From: Rhodobacteraceae bacterium M385
GTDB taxonomy: Bacteria > Pseudomonadota > Alphaproteobacteria > Rhodobacterales > Rhodobacteraceae
DNA length: 64,000 nt
Direction of reading: 5' to 3'
Assembly: GCA_025141835.1 (NCBI GenBank)
Contig: CP081102.1
Coordinates: forward strand, 2,232,001-2,296,000
The position numbers and the translations under genes were made by a program. Positions 43,563 to 52,079 of the stretch are shown here, one piece after another (the first letter of the stretch is position 1; each line of letters opens with the position of its first letter). The notes beneath the pieces are model-generated. The model was not told the origin of the DNA and ran no database searches. It saw only the letters and a program-made list of their open reading frames with translations.

Positions 43563-44593
43563 CGTTCCATCTCCTGTTCGTGCATTTTTTGATTTGGGTG
43601 GTCTTTAGTCTCTGTGTCTGCTGACTGCGCGTTGCGCAGCGCCGATAGCCGGGGCACCAGATCATTCTCCAGAACTGCGGGATCGGGGCAGTGACGATAC
43701 TCAAAACAAGTGACGCCAGCGGGCACCATTCGGGCAATGTGATCGGCGCCTGTGGCATAGATAACGACATCCGATACCGCCAAAACGTCTTCGATATCAG
43801 GAGCGTAGGACCAGCTTACGGTGACATCTGCGACATGGGGCGCAAAGCGCTGCACACTGGGGCGCATGATAGCGATGTAATCTTCAAGCTGCGTAATCGC
43901 AGCCACCCGGGCCCTAGGATCAATCGAGGCCAGCGCAGTGCGCGTCTTATTGGCAGGGATAAAGCGAATACCCATGACATTAGCATCCGGGACAAGGTTA
44001 AGAAGCTCCGTCTCCCGGTGCAGGAAGGTCAGCACAATGTCGCTGTCACAGCATTTTTTCCGAGCGGCTTCGCTTTCCGAGAGATGGTCGAAGGTCACAA
44101 TCGAAATACGGTCATTGGGCGAAACGACCGAGCGCACATCATCTACGTAGTCCGCTGTTGGGGCCTCGAACACGCCTACAAAGACTATCTTCAACCCTGC
44201 CCTAGCGCGGCGCAACTGCGCCTGTGCGTTCACCATCGAAACCAGCGTGCCACGGTTGATGCCTAAGCGTTCCGCTTTGTTGAGAAGGATTTCGACCTCG
44301 CTCCGCAGAGACCCGCGATCGTGGTCAGCTTGCTGCGGGATCGACAGGCACGTGTAAGCACCACTGCCCTGCCGCATCTCCAGCAGACCAGCATCGCGCA
44401 AATCCTGGTAAACCTGCGAAACTGTCACCTGCGCAATGCCCACATCCCGGGCCATCTGCCGCACGGAAGGTAGCTTTGTACCCTTCGGCAAATCCCCATG
44501 CGAAAGCTGGTAGCTCAGCAACCCATACAGCTGCCTGCCAACCGGAACCGGCAGAGATTTGTCGATGTGGCTTGGGTCGAGAGCGAACGCCAT
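43559..44593 (-). CDS. GntR-family regulator with unusual C-terminal domain
   Basis: A 344-residue protein. The N-terminal ~75 residues form a GntR winged helix (LPKGTKLPSVRQMARDVGIA, QVTVSQVYQDLRDAGLLEM, RQGSGAY). The C-terminal ~230 residues, beginning with KIVFVGVFEAPTADYVDD and continuing with IVTFDHLSES and DVVIYATGADHIARM, resemble alternating strand-helix Rossmann-like folds and are neither FCD, UTRA nor aminotransferase type by eye. ATG 44593 is used. It is the first gene of the Dpp-type operon, so it probably controls its own operon. Confidence 0.8.
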   Translation of the reverse strand: MAFALDPSHIDKSLPVPVGRQLYGLLSYQLSHGDLPKGTKLPSVRQMARDVGIAQVTVSQVYQDLRDAGLLEMRQGSGAYTCLSIPQQADHDRGSLRSEVEILLNKAERLGINRGTLVSMVNAQAQLRRARAGLKIVFVGVFEAPTADYVDDVRSVVSPNDRISIVTFDHLSESEAARKKCCDSDIVLTFLHRETELLNLVPDANVMGIRFIPANKTRTALASIDPRARVAAITQLEDYIAIMRPSVQRFAPHVADVTVSWSYAPDIEDVLAVSDVVIYATGADHIARMVPAGVTCFEYRHCPDPAVLENDLVPRLSALRNAQSADTETKDHPNQKMHEQEMER

Positions 44594-44880
44594 AGTGTTA
44601 TACTCGGTTGTTACAGTTCTATCGTAGGATCGAGAATCGATTCCGATCAAGCACTAATTTTGCAGAAGTGTACTGCTCGGACATATCACTATGATTCATC
44701 AGGAAATTTTGTACCCGACTGATGCGCTGGCGATGAAAAATTAAGCAAGAAACTTACTATTATTGAATAATATAACTAGACGGCTCGCACTACCAAACCC
44801 ATAACACATATGAATGGCCAAGATCCCCAAGCGGTATCAGGCCTGAAAACTCAAGAATTTCAACATGAGGTTGTGTCATT
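44594..44880. other. AT-rich divergent promoter region (287 bases)
   Basis: The gap between the GntR/Dpp operon and the plus-strand aldo/keto reductase is visibly richer in A and T than its surroundings, as expected for two divergent promoters. A 10-bp palindrome GAATCGATTC lies at 44634-44643 near the regulator. No open frame or RNA gene was recognised. Confidence 0.4.
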
Positions 44881-45849
44881 ATGGAATATGTCAATTTAGG
44901 TAGAACCGGATTGAAGGTGTCTCGCATCGGACTTGGGTGCATGACGTTCGGCTCCCCACAGTGGGCCCCATGGGTGCTGGACAAGGCCGCGTCCCAACCG
45001 ATCATCGAGAAAGCCGTCGATCTGGGCATCAATCTGTTTGATACGGCCGACATGTACTCTAACGGCGCGGGGGAAGAGGTGCTGGCAGAGGTGTTAATGC
45101 CGCTCATGTCCCGGCACAAAATGGTCCTGGCCACGAAGCTATACAACCCGATGAGTGATGACCCCAATGATCGTGGACTGTCGCGCAAACACGTGATGGA
45201 TTCCGTTGATGGCAGCCTGCGCCGCCTCAAGACGGACCATATTGACCTGCTGCAATTGCACCGGTTCGACTATGAGACGCCGCTTGAAGAAACACTGGAG
45301 GCGCTGAACGATGTCGTGCGCTCTGGCAAGGTGCGTTACCTCGGGGCGTCGTCCATGTTCGCGTGGCAGTTCATGAAAGCCATTGGCATCCAGCGGGCGA
45401 ACAATTGGGCCCAATTCGTCTCCATGCAGCCCCACTTCAACCTGCTCTACCGAGAGGAAGAACGTGAGATGCTACCACTGTGTCAGTCTGAGGGGATCGG
45501 CGTTCTACCATGGAGCCCCCTCGCCCGCGGCATGCTGGCCGGAAAGCGCAAATCAGTACGGGCCGACACGGACGGGGTGGCAGAACAGCTCTATGGCGCG
45601 TCTCAATCGGTCGATGACGTAATCATCGAGGCCGTGCGCACGATCGCAGAGGCCCGCGGCGTTCCGATGGCCCAAATCGCCTACGCTTGGGTCGCCTCGC
45701 GGCCTGCGATCACCGCGCCGTTGATTGGTGTCTCACGGGTGGAACTGTTCACAGATGCCATCGACGCCCTTGAAATCTCTTTGTCGGAGGAAGAAACGTC
45801 GCTACTGGAGGCCGCATACAAGCCAAAACCTGTTGCAGGCCACGTTTGA
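44881..45849 (+). CDS. Aldo/keto reductase
   Basis: A 322-residue aldo/keto reductase with the complete catalytic tetrad: Asp54 (FDTADMY), Tyr59, Lys86 (MVLATKL) and His127 (LLQLHRFD). The cofactor-binding end is PAITAPLIGVSRVEL. The N-terminus MEYVNLGRTGLKVSRIGLGC is typical of AKR families acting on small carbonyls. It is divergent from the Dpp-type operon and could belong to the same regulon, but there is no direct evidence. A GAGG lies ten bases upstream of the ATG. Confidence 0.9.
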   Translation: MEYVNLGRTGLKVSRIGLGCMTFGSPQWAPWVLDKAASQPIIEKAVDLGINLFDTADMYSNGAGEEVLAEVLMPLMSRHKMVLATKLYNPMSDDPNDRGLSRKHVMDSVDGSLRRLKTDHIDLLQLHRFDYETPLEETLEALNDVVRSGKVRYLGASSMFAWQFMKAIGIQRANNWAQFVSMQPHFNLLYREEEREMLPLCQSEGIGVLPWSPLARGMLAGKRKSVRADTDGVAEQLYGASQSVDDVIIEAVRTIAEARGVPMAQIAYAWVASRPAITAPLIGVSRVELFTDAIDALEISLSEEETSLLEAAYKPKPVAGHV

Positions 45850-45887
45850 GCGCGGAGCCTTTCCTCCCAAAACGGCAGCAATAGGAG

Positions 45888-45911
45888 GCAGCGCACCAAC
45901 CGGTGCGCTGC
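45888..45911 (+). terminator. Stem-loop after the aldo/keto reductase
   Basis: A perfect 10-bp stem (GCAGCGCACC/GGTGCGCTGC) with a 4-base AACC loop, about 40 bases after the stop codon. Only two T's follow, so it is a strong hairpin but a weak intrinsic terminator. Confidence 0.55.
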
Positions 45912-46158
45912 TTCAACGCCCTGCCCCGCGCTCGGCGCACTAATTTTGACGATCGATGTCATGTGTGACAGCCGACGGTGCCGCTTCTGCGTCTCGGGCA
46001 CATATTCGAACCGGCGCACCCTCGACGGGTCTTCCAACGCCTACATTGCGTCAATAAGCTGAAAGCGCTGCCTAAGACCACCTTTCATCCGCTCATCTGA
46101 ACAGATCCAAAGGCATGCGCGATCGGCAATAGACGCTCCGCAGCTAGTATTGACCAGC
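45912..46158. other. Gap between reductase terminator and tRNA terminator, no gene seen
   Basis: In the roughly 357 bases between the reductase stop and the tRNA, the part outside the two hairpins shows no convincing open frame with a ribosome binding site and no recognisable RNA gene. Short frames on both strands do not resemble any family known to me. Confidence 0.4.
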
Positions 46159-46181
46159 AAAAGGGCCGCCCAAGGCGACCC
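46159..46181 (-). terminator. Rho-independent terminator after tRNA-Ser
   Basis: On the minus strand GGGTCGCC-TTG-GGCGGCCC forms an 8-bp stem (one G-U pair) followed by TTTT. It lies 25 bases beyond the 3' end of the tRNA gene and is a convincing terminator for it. Confidence 0.75.
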
Positions 46182-46206
46182 GATCAAACTCATGAAAATG
46201 GTATGG

Positions 46207-46296
46207 TGGCGGACAGACAGGGATTCGAACCCTGGAGACGGTCTCCCGCCTACACACTTTCCAGGCGTGCGCCTTCGACCACTCGGCCACCTGTCC
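46207..46296 (-). tRNA. tRNA-Ser (anticodon GGA)
   Basis: A 90-base class II tRNA including an encoded CCA end (46207-46209). The acceptor stem pairs GGACAG with CTGTCC, the anticodon loop reads CTGGAAA with anticodon GGA (complement of 46260-46262), a long variable arm (GGGAGACC region) is present, and the T-arm has GGTTCGAATCC. It decodes UCC and UCU. A possible promoter lies upstream: TTGCAA at 46330-46335, an 18-base spacer, and TAAACG at 46306-46311 on the minus strand. Confidence 0.95.
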
Positions 46297-46376
46297 GTGA
46301 CGGTGCGTTTAGCGGCTATCGGGCTAGGTTTGCAAGAGGTTTTGCGGAGAAAATTCACCCCAATGCGCAGCAGAGC

Positions 46377-46757
46377 CTAGCGGGCGCGTTTCCCCCATGC
46401 CGCAAGCAGAAAAAGTGCGCCTAACGCGGCCTCGGACGCGGCGGCGGCCAAGATCATCGGCGTTGCCACACCGGTTGCAAAGTGGAATACGCCCGTCCCC
46501 GCCACGCCGAACCACACCAAAGCGGCAAATCCCGCAAAACGCGCTGCAAAAGCGCCGTCGGGCAAGTCGCGCGCCAGAAAGACCAGCGCGCCTAGGCCAA
46601 AGATTGCGGGGGCAAGGCGTTGGGCGGCAAAGGCCATCGCGGGATCATAGCTTGGAACGTATAGCGACAGGTAGATCCGGGGGGCCAGAAGGAGCAAGGC
46701 GGATAGCGCAAGCGCGAAAAGACCCGTGAGGGTGTAGAGGACGCGGTAGAAATTCAC
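46377..46757 (-). CDS. Small four-helix membrane protein of unknown function
   Basis: A 126-residue protein with four hydrophobic segments (about residues 5-27, 44-62, 72-90 and 98-120), probably an inner-membrane protein. I do not recognise the family. The start is GTG overlapping the alaX stop as GTGA, so it is coupled to alaX. It is the last protein gene of the long co-directional run before tRNA-Ser. Confidence 0.7.
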   Translation of the reverse strand: MNFYRVLYTLTGLFALALSALLLLAPRIYLSLYVPSYDPAMAFAAQRLAPAIFGLGALVFLARDLPDGAFAARFAGFAALVWFGVAGTGVFHFATGVATPMILAAAASEAALGALFLLAAWGKRAR

Positions 46758-47476
46758 GAAGCGAACGCGATGGTCACGCGGCGGTTCTGTTTGCCCTTGT
46801 TCTCGATCTTCACAACGCTCAGCTTGCCGATTTCAGAGGTGCGCGCCACGTGCGTGCCACCGCAGGGTTGCAGGTCGATGCGGTCTTTGCCCTCTCCGAT
46901 TTGAACGAGGCGAATTTTGCCCGCGCCGCGCGGCGGTTGCACCGAAAGGGTTTTGACCAGATCGGGGTTGGCGTCCAACTCGGCCTCGGTAATCCAGTCA
47001 ACGCTGACGGGCAGATCACGGGTAATCAGGGCGTTCAGCTGGCCCTCTAGCACCTGCTTGTCTTCGGGCGCATAGGGCATATGGAAATCCAACCTTCCCT
47101 TGTCAGCCGCAATCGCGCCGCCGGTTACAGGCATAGGGATCACCACGGAAAGCAGGTGCAGCGCCGTGTGAATGCGCATGTGGCCAAGTCTGCGGTCCCA
47201 ATCAAGGCGTTGTTCCACCTCGGCGCCCACGGGGGGCAGCGCGGCGGGCTCTGCCGGGATCAGCACGATGGCTCCTGCGTCTCCCTTCACGGCAGTGGCG
47301 ATGGGGATGCGCCCGCCTTCCCAATCCAAAGTACCGCTGTCACCCGGTTGCCCGCCGCCTCGGGGATAGAAGATAGAGCGGTCAACGATCACCCCGCCCT
47401 CCTCTGTCTGGCCAATCACTCGGGCTGTGGTCGTGGTGCGATAGGGATCGTCAAGAAACAGCGTTTGGGTCGTCAT
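46754..47476 (-). CDS. alaX: Alanyl-tRNA editing protein AlaX (free-standing editing domain)
   Basis: A 240-residue protein homologous to the editing and C-terminal portion of alanyl-tRNA synthetase. The zinc-binding pairs are HTALH (in RIHTALHLL) and CGGTH (in LQPCGGTHV); RSIFYPRGGGQPGD is the usual glycine-rich loop. AlaX proteins hydrolyse Ser-tRNA(Ala), correcting mischarging. ATG 47476 overlaps the MscS-type gene stop as ATGA. The full-length alaS lies about 7 kb upstream in the same orientation. Confidence 0.93.
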   Translation of the reverse strand: MTTQTLFLDDPYRTTTTARVIGQTEEGGVIVDRSIFYPRGGGQPGDSGTLDWEGGRIPIATAVKGDAGAIVLIPAEPAALPPVGAEVEQRLDWDRRLGHMRIHTALHLLSVVIPMPVTGGAIAADKGRLDFHMPYAPEDKQVLEGQLNALITRDLPVSVDWITEAELDANPDLVKTLSVQPPRGAGKIRLVQIGEGKDRIDLQPCGGTHVARTSEIGKLSVVKIENKGKQNRRVTIAFAS

Positions 47477-49842
47477 TCAGGGGCGTCCTTTGGGGGCATG
47501 GCTTGGGTCAGCGCCTCGGGGTTGCGCAGCCAGATGTCGCGCTGTGCGAAAGGAATTTCGATCCCTTCCTCTTTGAAACGCTCATTAATCTGGTGATGGA
47601 TTTCGGTCTTCACAGCGACCAATTGGTTAATGTCGCGCAAAATGCAGCGCACCCGGAAGTCGAGGCTATCGGCCCCAAACCCCAGAAAATCAACGCCCGG
47701 TTCCGGGAAGGTGGCCACATCTGGGTTATCCCGCGCGATCTCAAGCAGGATCTCGGAAACACGGCGGGTGTCGTTGCCGTAGGCCACGCCCACGGTCACC
47801 ACCGCGCGGCCCACGGTATTGCCGCGAGTCCAGTTGGTGACGGTGCCGCTGATGAAATCCGCGTTGGGGACGATGACGTCGGTCTTGTCGAAAGTCTCGA
47901 TCGTGGTGGAGCGGACCGAGATGTCCTTGACGATCCCCATGTTACCCGCGACCTCGATCCAGTCGCCTTCGCTGATCGGGCGTTCAATCAACAAGATGAT
48001 GCCGGATACGAAGTTAGAGACCACGTTTTGCAAGCCAAACCCGATACCCACCGACAAGGCGCCAACCACAAAACCCAAAGCCGTCAGGTCAATGCCCGCG
48101 CTGGTGACCGCGATCAGGCACGCCAGCGCGATCCCGATATAGCCCACCCCCGAGGTCACGGCATTGCGCGCGCCAACATCCATGCGGGTACGCGGCAGAA
48201 CCGTGGATTTTAGCGCCCCTTGCAGCAGACGCGTGGCCAAAAGCCCCGCTGCGAACACAAGCACCACCGCCAGAACGACGCCGGGGGTGATCCGTGTGTC
48301 GCCAAGGGTGAACCCTTCCTGCACACGGGTGTAGAGCTCCCCCAAACGCTCGGCCCGCACACCCCAAGTCATCGCCACAAGGGGCGCGGCTATCAGGAAC
48401 AGGATGAAGTTCGCCAACACCGGCAGCAGCGCCTCGGACGCGGCCTCGATGTTGGTGCGAAAGACAACCGCGTAAAGGTCGCGCACAACCGCCTGCAACA
48501 CCAGCAACACGCCCAGAATGAACAAGGTGGTCGCCGTGGGCACCATAACGGCCTCGGCCGCGTTAAGGTAGCCAATGGCCGCCAATACCGGGCCCACAAC
48601 CGCCACCAAAGACAGGGCGCGGGCCAGAATGTTCATCACCCCTAGGTTGAAAGAGGACACGTCACCTTCGGCCAGATCCCCGCGGATACGGTGCATCAAA
48701 CGGGCGAAACGCCAGTACATCAACGCAAGACCCACGTAGACTGGCAACACCAGAACCCCACGGGCCGAAGGCGGTACAATGTCGAGGGCGGCAATAACCT
48801 CGGTCACATTAGCGAGGCCCATGAAGACGCCGATAAACAAAATCGTACGTCGCGCGTTTTTGCGCAAAGGCATCTGCGTTTCAAAAGCCGCGGCGCGTTC
48901 CTCGTGGTTGGGGAATAGCCTGCCCCCTAACCAAAGGGCGGCGTAAATTGCGATAATCAACACAAAGGCGGAATCTGCGATGGCATCGCCTTCGTCGGTC
49001 AAAAAGCCCGAAATCGCCAGCGCGATGGTCAGCAACAGGTAGCCCACTACAGGCAGCAAAAGCTGACCCAAAGACACGAGGAACCCAAGGGTTACGCGGC
49101 CCCGGCGGCGGTCCGTGTCTAGGAACCTGTCGCCCATGCGCGCCACGAAGGAACGGGCCCGTAGGATCAAAACGATGCCCACCAGCACCATCAGCAAGAT
49201 CAGCGGCGCATTATCGGCAACTTCGGCACGTACAGCTTGATTGTTCAGACGGGCGGACGTTTGGCTGTACTGATCATTTGCCAGATCGACCAATGAACTC
49301 AACGCAGTGGCCCAGTTAACCGGATTGGCGGGCGTGGGTTCAAGTTGCAGCAGTTCTTCCGTCTGCCGATCCACCACAATGGCATCAATCTCGGAGATTA
49401 GGCCATTGGCCCGGTTGAACGCCTCGCTTGCCTGCAATCCGGGCGCTTGGGCTTCGCGCAGCGCATTGGCCAGTGCCGCGCGGCGGGCCGCGATGGTATC
49501 AGGTTCGGTTTCGCCCTCGGCGGGGGCTGGCCCCAATGCTTCGATCTGGCTTTGGATCGTGGCGATGCGCACGTCGTTCTGCGCATCCGCTGCCAAGAAT
49601 CGCGCGCGCCAGCTCACCAGTTCAGACCGGCGCGTTTCCAGCATCGACGTAGATGCCCGCGACCCAGAAATAATCGCCTCGGCAGCAGCGGCGAAGGTCT
49701 CCCACGCCTCATAATCAATGGCCTCGGCGGCAGTTGTGGTCTGCGCGTAGGCCGCCCCGTTGCCTTGAGGCAGGGGCGAAAACGCAAGGGGCAGCAGCGC
49801 CAAAAGCACCGCCACCCATAAGCGAAGGCTGCGCATGTTCAT
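47473..49842 (-). CDS. Mechanosensitive channel, MscS family with N-terminal DUF3772-like domain
   Basis: A 789-residue protein: signal peptide to about residue 33, a soluble helical periplasmic domain (to ~230) of DUF3772 type, about eleven membrane segments, and a C-terminal MscS core. The core has ALSVGIGFGLQNVVSNFVSG and IILLIERPISEGDWIEV (pore helix and beta domain) and ends in a cytoplasmic domain. It would open on osmotic downshift to release solutes. The ATG overlaps the cysK stop as ATGA, so it is translated with cysK; the frame upstream lies inside cysK. Confidence 0.9.
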   Translation of the reverse strand: MNMRSLRLWVAVLLALLPLAFSPLPQGNGAAYAQTTTAAEAIDYEAWETFAAAAEAIISGSRASTSMLETRRSELVSWRARFLAADAQNDVRIATIQSQIEALGPAPAEGETEPDTIAARRAALANALREAQAPGLQASEAFNRANGLISEIDAIVVDRQTEELLQLEPTPANPVNWATALSSLVDLANDQYSQTSARLNNQAVRAEVADNAPLILLMVLVGIVLILRARSFVARMGDRFLDTDRRRGRVTLGFLVSLGQLLLPVVGYLLLTIALAISGFLTDEGDAIADSAFVLIIAIYAALWLGGRLFPNHEERAAAFETQMPLRKNARRTILFIGVFMGLANVTEVIAALDIVPPSARGVLVLPVYVGLALMYWRFARLMHRIRGDLAEGDVSSFNLGVMNILARALSLVAVVGPVLAAIGYLNAAEAVMVPTATTLFILGVLLVLQAVVRDLYAVVFRTNIEAASEALLPVLANFILFLIAAPLVAMTWGVRAERLGELYTRVQEGFTLGDTRITPGVVLAVVLVFAAGLLATRLLQGALKSTVLPRTRMDVGARNAVTSGVGYIGIALACLIAVTSAGIDLTALGFVVGALSVGIGFGLQNVVSNFVSGIILLIERPISEGDWIEVAGNMGIVKDISVRSTTIETFDKTDVIVPNADFISGTVTNWTRGNTVGRAVVTVGVAYGNDTRRVSEILLEIARDNPDVATFPEPGVDFLGFGADSLDFRVRCILRDINQLVAVKTEIHHQINERFKEEGIEIPFAQRDIWLRNPEALTQAMPPKDAPE

Positions 49843-50864
49843 TCCGCGAAGACCGACGGCACGTCGCGGCCTGCCCCGTCCATCCATGCAGGCACAGGCA
49901 GGCCCTTTTCGCGCAGAAATTCGGGGTTGAACAGCTTGGACTGATAGCGCGTGCCATAATCGCACAGCACCGTCACGATGGTATGGCCCGGCCCCATTTC
50001 CTTGGCCATGCGGATCGCGCCCGCCACGTTGATGCCCGATGATCCGCCAAGGCAAAGGCCCTCATCGGCAAGGATGTCATAGACAATCGGCAGCGCCTCG
50101 GCGTCGGGGATTTTGTAGCACATATCTGGCGTGAAGCCTTCGAGGTTAGCCGTGATACGCCCCTGACCGATACCCTCGGTGATGGAGTTTCCGCCCGCCT
50201 CTTGGCCTGTATAGAGCTTATAGAGCCCCGAGCCTTCGGGGTCCGCCAGCGCAACTTTCACACCCTTGGGCTGCAACGCCATGCCCACGCCCGCCAGCGT
50301 CCCGCCGGAACCGACGGCGCAAGTAAAGCCGTTCACTTCGCCATTTGTCTGTTCCCAAATTTCGGGGCCAGTCATGTCGATATGGGCCTGGCGGTTGGCG
50401 ACATTGTCGAACTGATTGGCCCAGATCGCGCCGTTGGGGTCGGATTGCGCCAACCGCTCGGCCAGTCGGCCCGAGTATTTCACATAGTTATTTGGGTTAG
50501 AGTACGGCACCGCTGGCACCTCGATCAGCTCCGCCCCGGCGATGCGGATCATGTCCTTCTTTTCTTGGGATTGGGTGTCGGGGATCACAATCACCGTCTT
50601 GAACCCAAGCGAGGCCCCGACCAGCGCCAAGCCGATCCCCGTGTTGCCCGCCGTGCCTTCCACAATCGTGCCGCCGGGCCGCAATTGGCCGCTTTCTACC
50701 GCCGCGCGGATGATAAACAGCGCCGCGCGGTCCTTGACCGATTGGCCGGGGTTGAGGAATTCGGCCTTGCCCAAGATCTCGCAGCCCGTGGCCTCGGACG
50801 CGGCCCGAAGGCGGATCAAAGGCGTGTTGCCGATGGCAGAGGCGAGGTCGGAATGGATCGTCAT
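49839..50864 (-). CDS. cysK: Cysteine synthase A (O-acetylserine sulfhydrylase)
   Basis: A 341-residue PLP enzyme. The PLP lysine is in LNPGQSVKDRAA, followed by the substrate loop EGTAGNTGIGLAL and the phosphate loop CAVGSGGTLAG; LCLGGSSGINVAGA closes the fold. It makes cysteine from O-acetylserine and sulfide. Position directly after trgA-trgB matches the tellurite resistance cluster known from Rhodobacter sphaeroides. ATG 50864 is used because the domain begins there and AAGGG precedes it; an ATG at 50903 is possible. Confidence 0.93.
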   Translation of the reverse strand: MTIHSDLASAIGNTPLIRLRAASEATGCEILGKAEFLNPGQSVKDRAALFIIRAAVESGQLRPGGTIVEGTAGNTGIGLALVGASLGFKTVIVIPDTQSQEKKDMIRIAGAELIEVPAVPYSNPNNYVKYSGRLAERLAQSDPNGAIWANQFDNVANRQAHIDMTGPEIWEQTNGEVNGFTCAVGSGGTLAGVGMALQPKGVKVALADPEGSGLYKLYTGQEAGGNSITEGIGQGRITANLEGFTPDMCYKIPDAEALPIVYDILADEGLCLGGSSGINVAGAIRMAKEMGPGHTIVTVLCDYGTRYQSKLFNPEFLREKGLPVPAWMDGAGRDVPSVFAE

Positions 50865-50951
50865 GGCGCGGGCCCTTTCAGTTTGCTCTTGGAATAGGCG
50901 CATATCACGCCCCAGAGGTTCCCGCATAGGTAGACCCGCGATAGGGCGAAC

Positions 50952-52079
50952 TCAACCCAACCTGACTTTCGCGCGCAGGCGATCACGGTGCATCATCAGG
51001 AATTGCATCGACAAGATCAGCGGTGCGTTGGCCATGTCGCCTTCGGCCAGCATCCGGCAGGCCAAATCAAAGGGCACCAGATGGCTAAGGATGTCTTCGC
51101 CCTCGTCCGCATGGCCGCCCAACCCCGCCACCGTGTCGGGCAGATCGGCGATTCCCAGATAGGAAAACAAGACCTGCGCAATGCCGCCGGGCGTGGGGTA
51201 ATAGCGCCCGATGAAATGCAGTTGGCCAAGGGTCAGCTTCGCCTCTTCACGGGCCTCGCGGCGGGCGGTTGCCTCGATGCTTTCGCCCGCGTCGATGATG
51301 CCCGCAATGGGTTCCAGCAACCAAGGCGAGGCGTCGCCGTGGGCGTAGGGGCCCATGCGGAACTGTTCCACCAACAAGATGCGATCACGCACCGGATCAT
51401 AGGGCAGAACGGTCACGGCATCGGCCACCCGATAGACCGAGCGGCTGATCGGCCCCTGCGTGGCCCCGTCAAAGCGGCGATGGGTCAGGCTGCGTTCTTC
51501 GGTGTTGAAGAAGCCGTCGTGAATGTGATGCGTGCCCTTCTCGGCCACGTCATCGCGGGTCATTCCGGCACCTACATGGCCCGGCCTGCGCCACCGCCCG
51601 GCCCGCACAGTGGCTTCGGCGCGGGCGCGGATAATGCCGAACCGACGCCCGACGTCCAGCGGGTCCTGGCTGCCCATCTGGCGCATCACCTCGGCGGCGG
51701 CGTTCACCTGTATCTCACCCCATTGGCGGGCCCAAGTGGGCAAAGACCAATCTTCCCCGGGCTCCCCGGCCTGTTCGGGCGGAAACCATGCCTCTGCATC
51801 AATTTCAGTCTCATCCCAAATCACCCTTACCGGGCGGCGGGTATAGCCAAAACAGGCCTCGTAGAAATCGAGCCGCAGAAGCGATTGCGGCTCTGGGATA
51901 ATAAGTGCGCCCTCGGCGGCGGTATCGTCGCGTTCTTCCAGCATCGGCCAGGACTTGCCCGCCACCCAAGCCGCCCTGTAGCCGGGTAGACGCGCCGGTT
52001 CCATCCGTGTCTCTACCCCGGCAACAAGGTCCAGAAGCGGAGCGTGGCACAGGGTGCCAAACAGAAAAATCGGGGTCAT
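50952..52079 (-). CDS. trgB: TrgB-like fusion: gamma-glutamylcyclotransferase-like domain plus NUDIX hydrolase
   Basis: A 375-residue two-domain protein. The N-terminal ~120 residues (PIFLFGTLCHAPLL, RLPGYRAAWV) resemble the AIG2/gamma-glutamylcyclotransferase fold; the C-terminal part from about 215 is a NUDIX hydrolase of the ADP-ribose pyrophosphatase type, with the NUDIX box from Gly260 to about 285 (GESIEATARREAREEAKLT). Placement directly after trgA and before cysK supports identification as TrgB of the tellurite resistance cluster. The reaction supporting tellurite tolerance is not established, to my knowledge. Confidence 0.8.
   Translation of the reverse strand: MTPIFLFGTLCHAPLLDLVAGVETRMEPARLPGYRAAWVAGKSWPMLEERDDTAAEGALIIPEPQSLLRLDFYEACFGYTRRPVRVIWDETEIDAEAWFPPEQAGEPGEDWSLPTWARQWGEIQVNAAAEVMRQMGSQDPLDVGRRFGIIRARAEATVRAGRWRRPGHVGAGMTRDDVAEKGTHHIHDGFFNTEERSLTHRRFDGATQGPISRSVYRVADAVTVLPYDPVRDRILLVEQFRMGPYAHGDASPWLLEPIAGIIDAGESIEATARREAREEAKLTLGQLHFIGRYYPTPGGIAQVLFSYLGIADLPDTVAGLGGHADEGEDILSHLVPFDLACRMLAEGDMANAPLILSMQFLMMHRDRLRAKVRLG

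Noticed and set aside
44634..44643. 10-bp palindrome GAATCGATTC as GntR operator
   Set aside because: Symmetry does not extend beyond ten bases and no second copy was seen, so chance is likely; mentioned only in the promoter-region entry.
50988..51989. 333-codon plus-strand frame opposite trgB
   Set aside because: Overlaps the clear NUDIX-box gene completely and has typical antisense composition.
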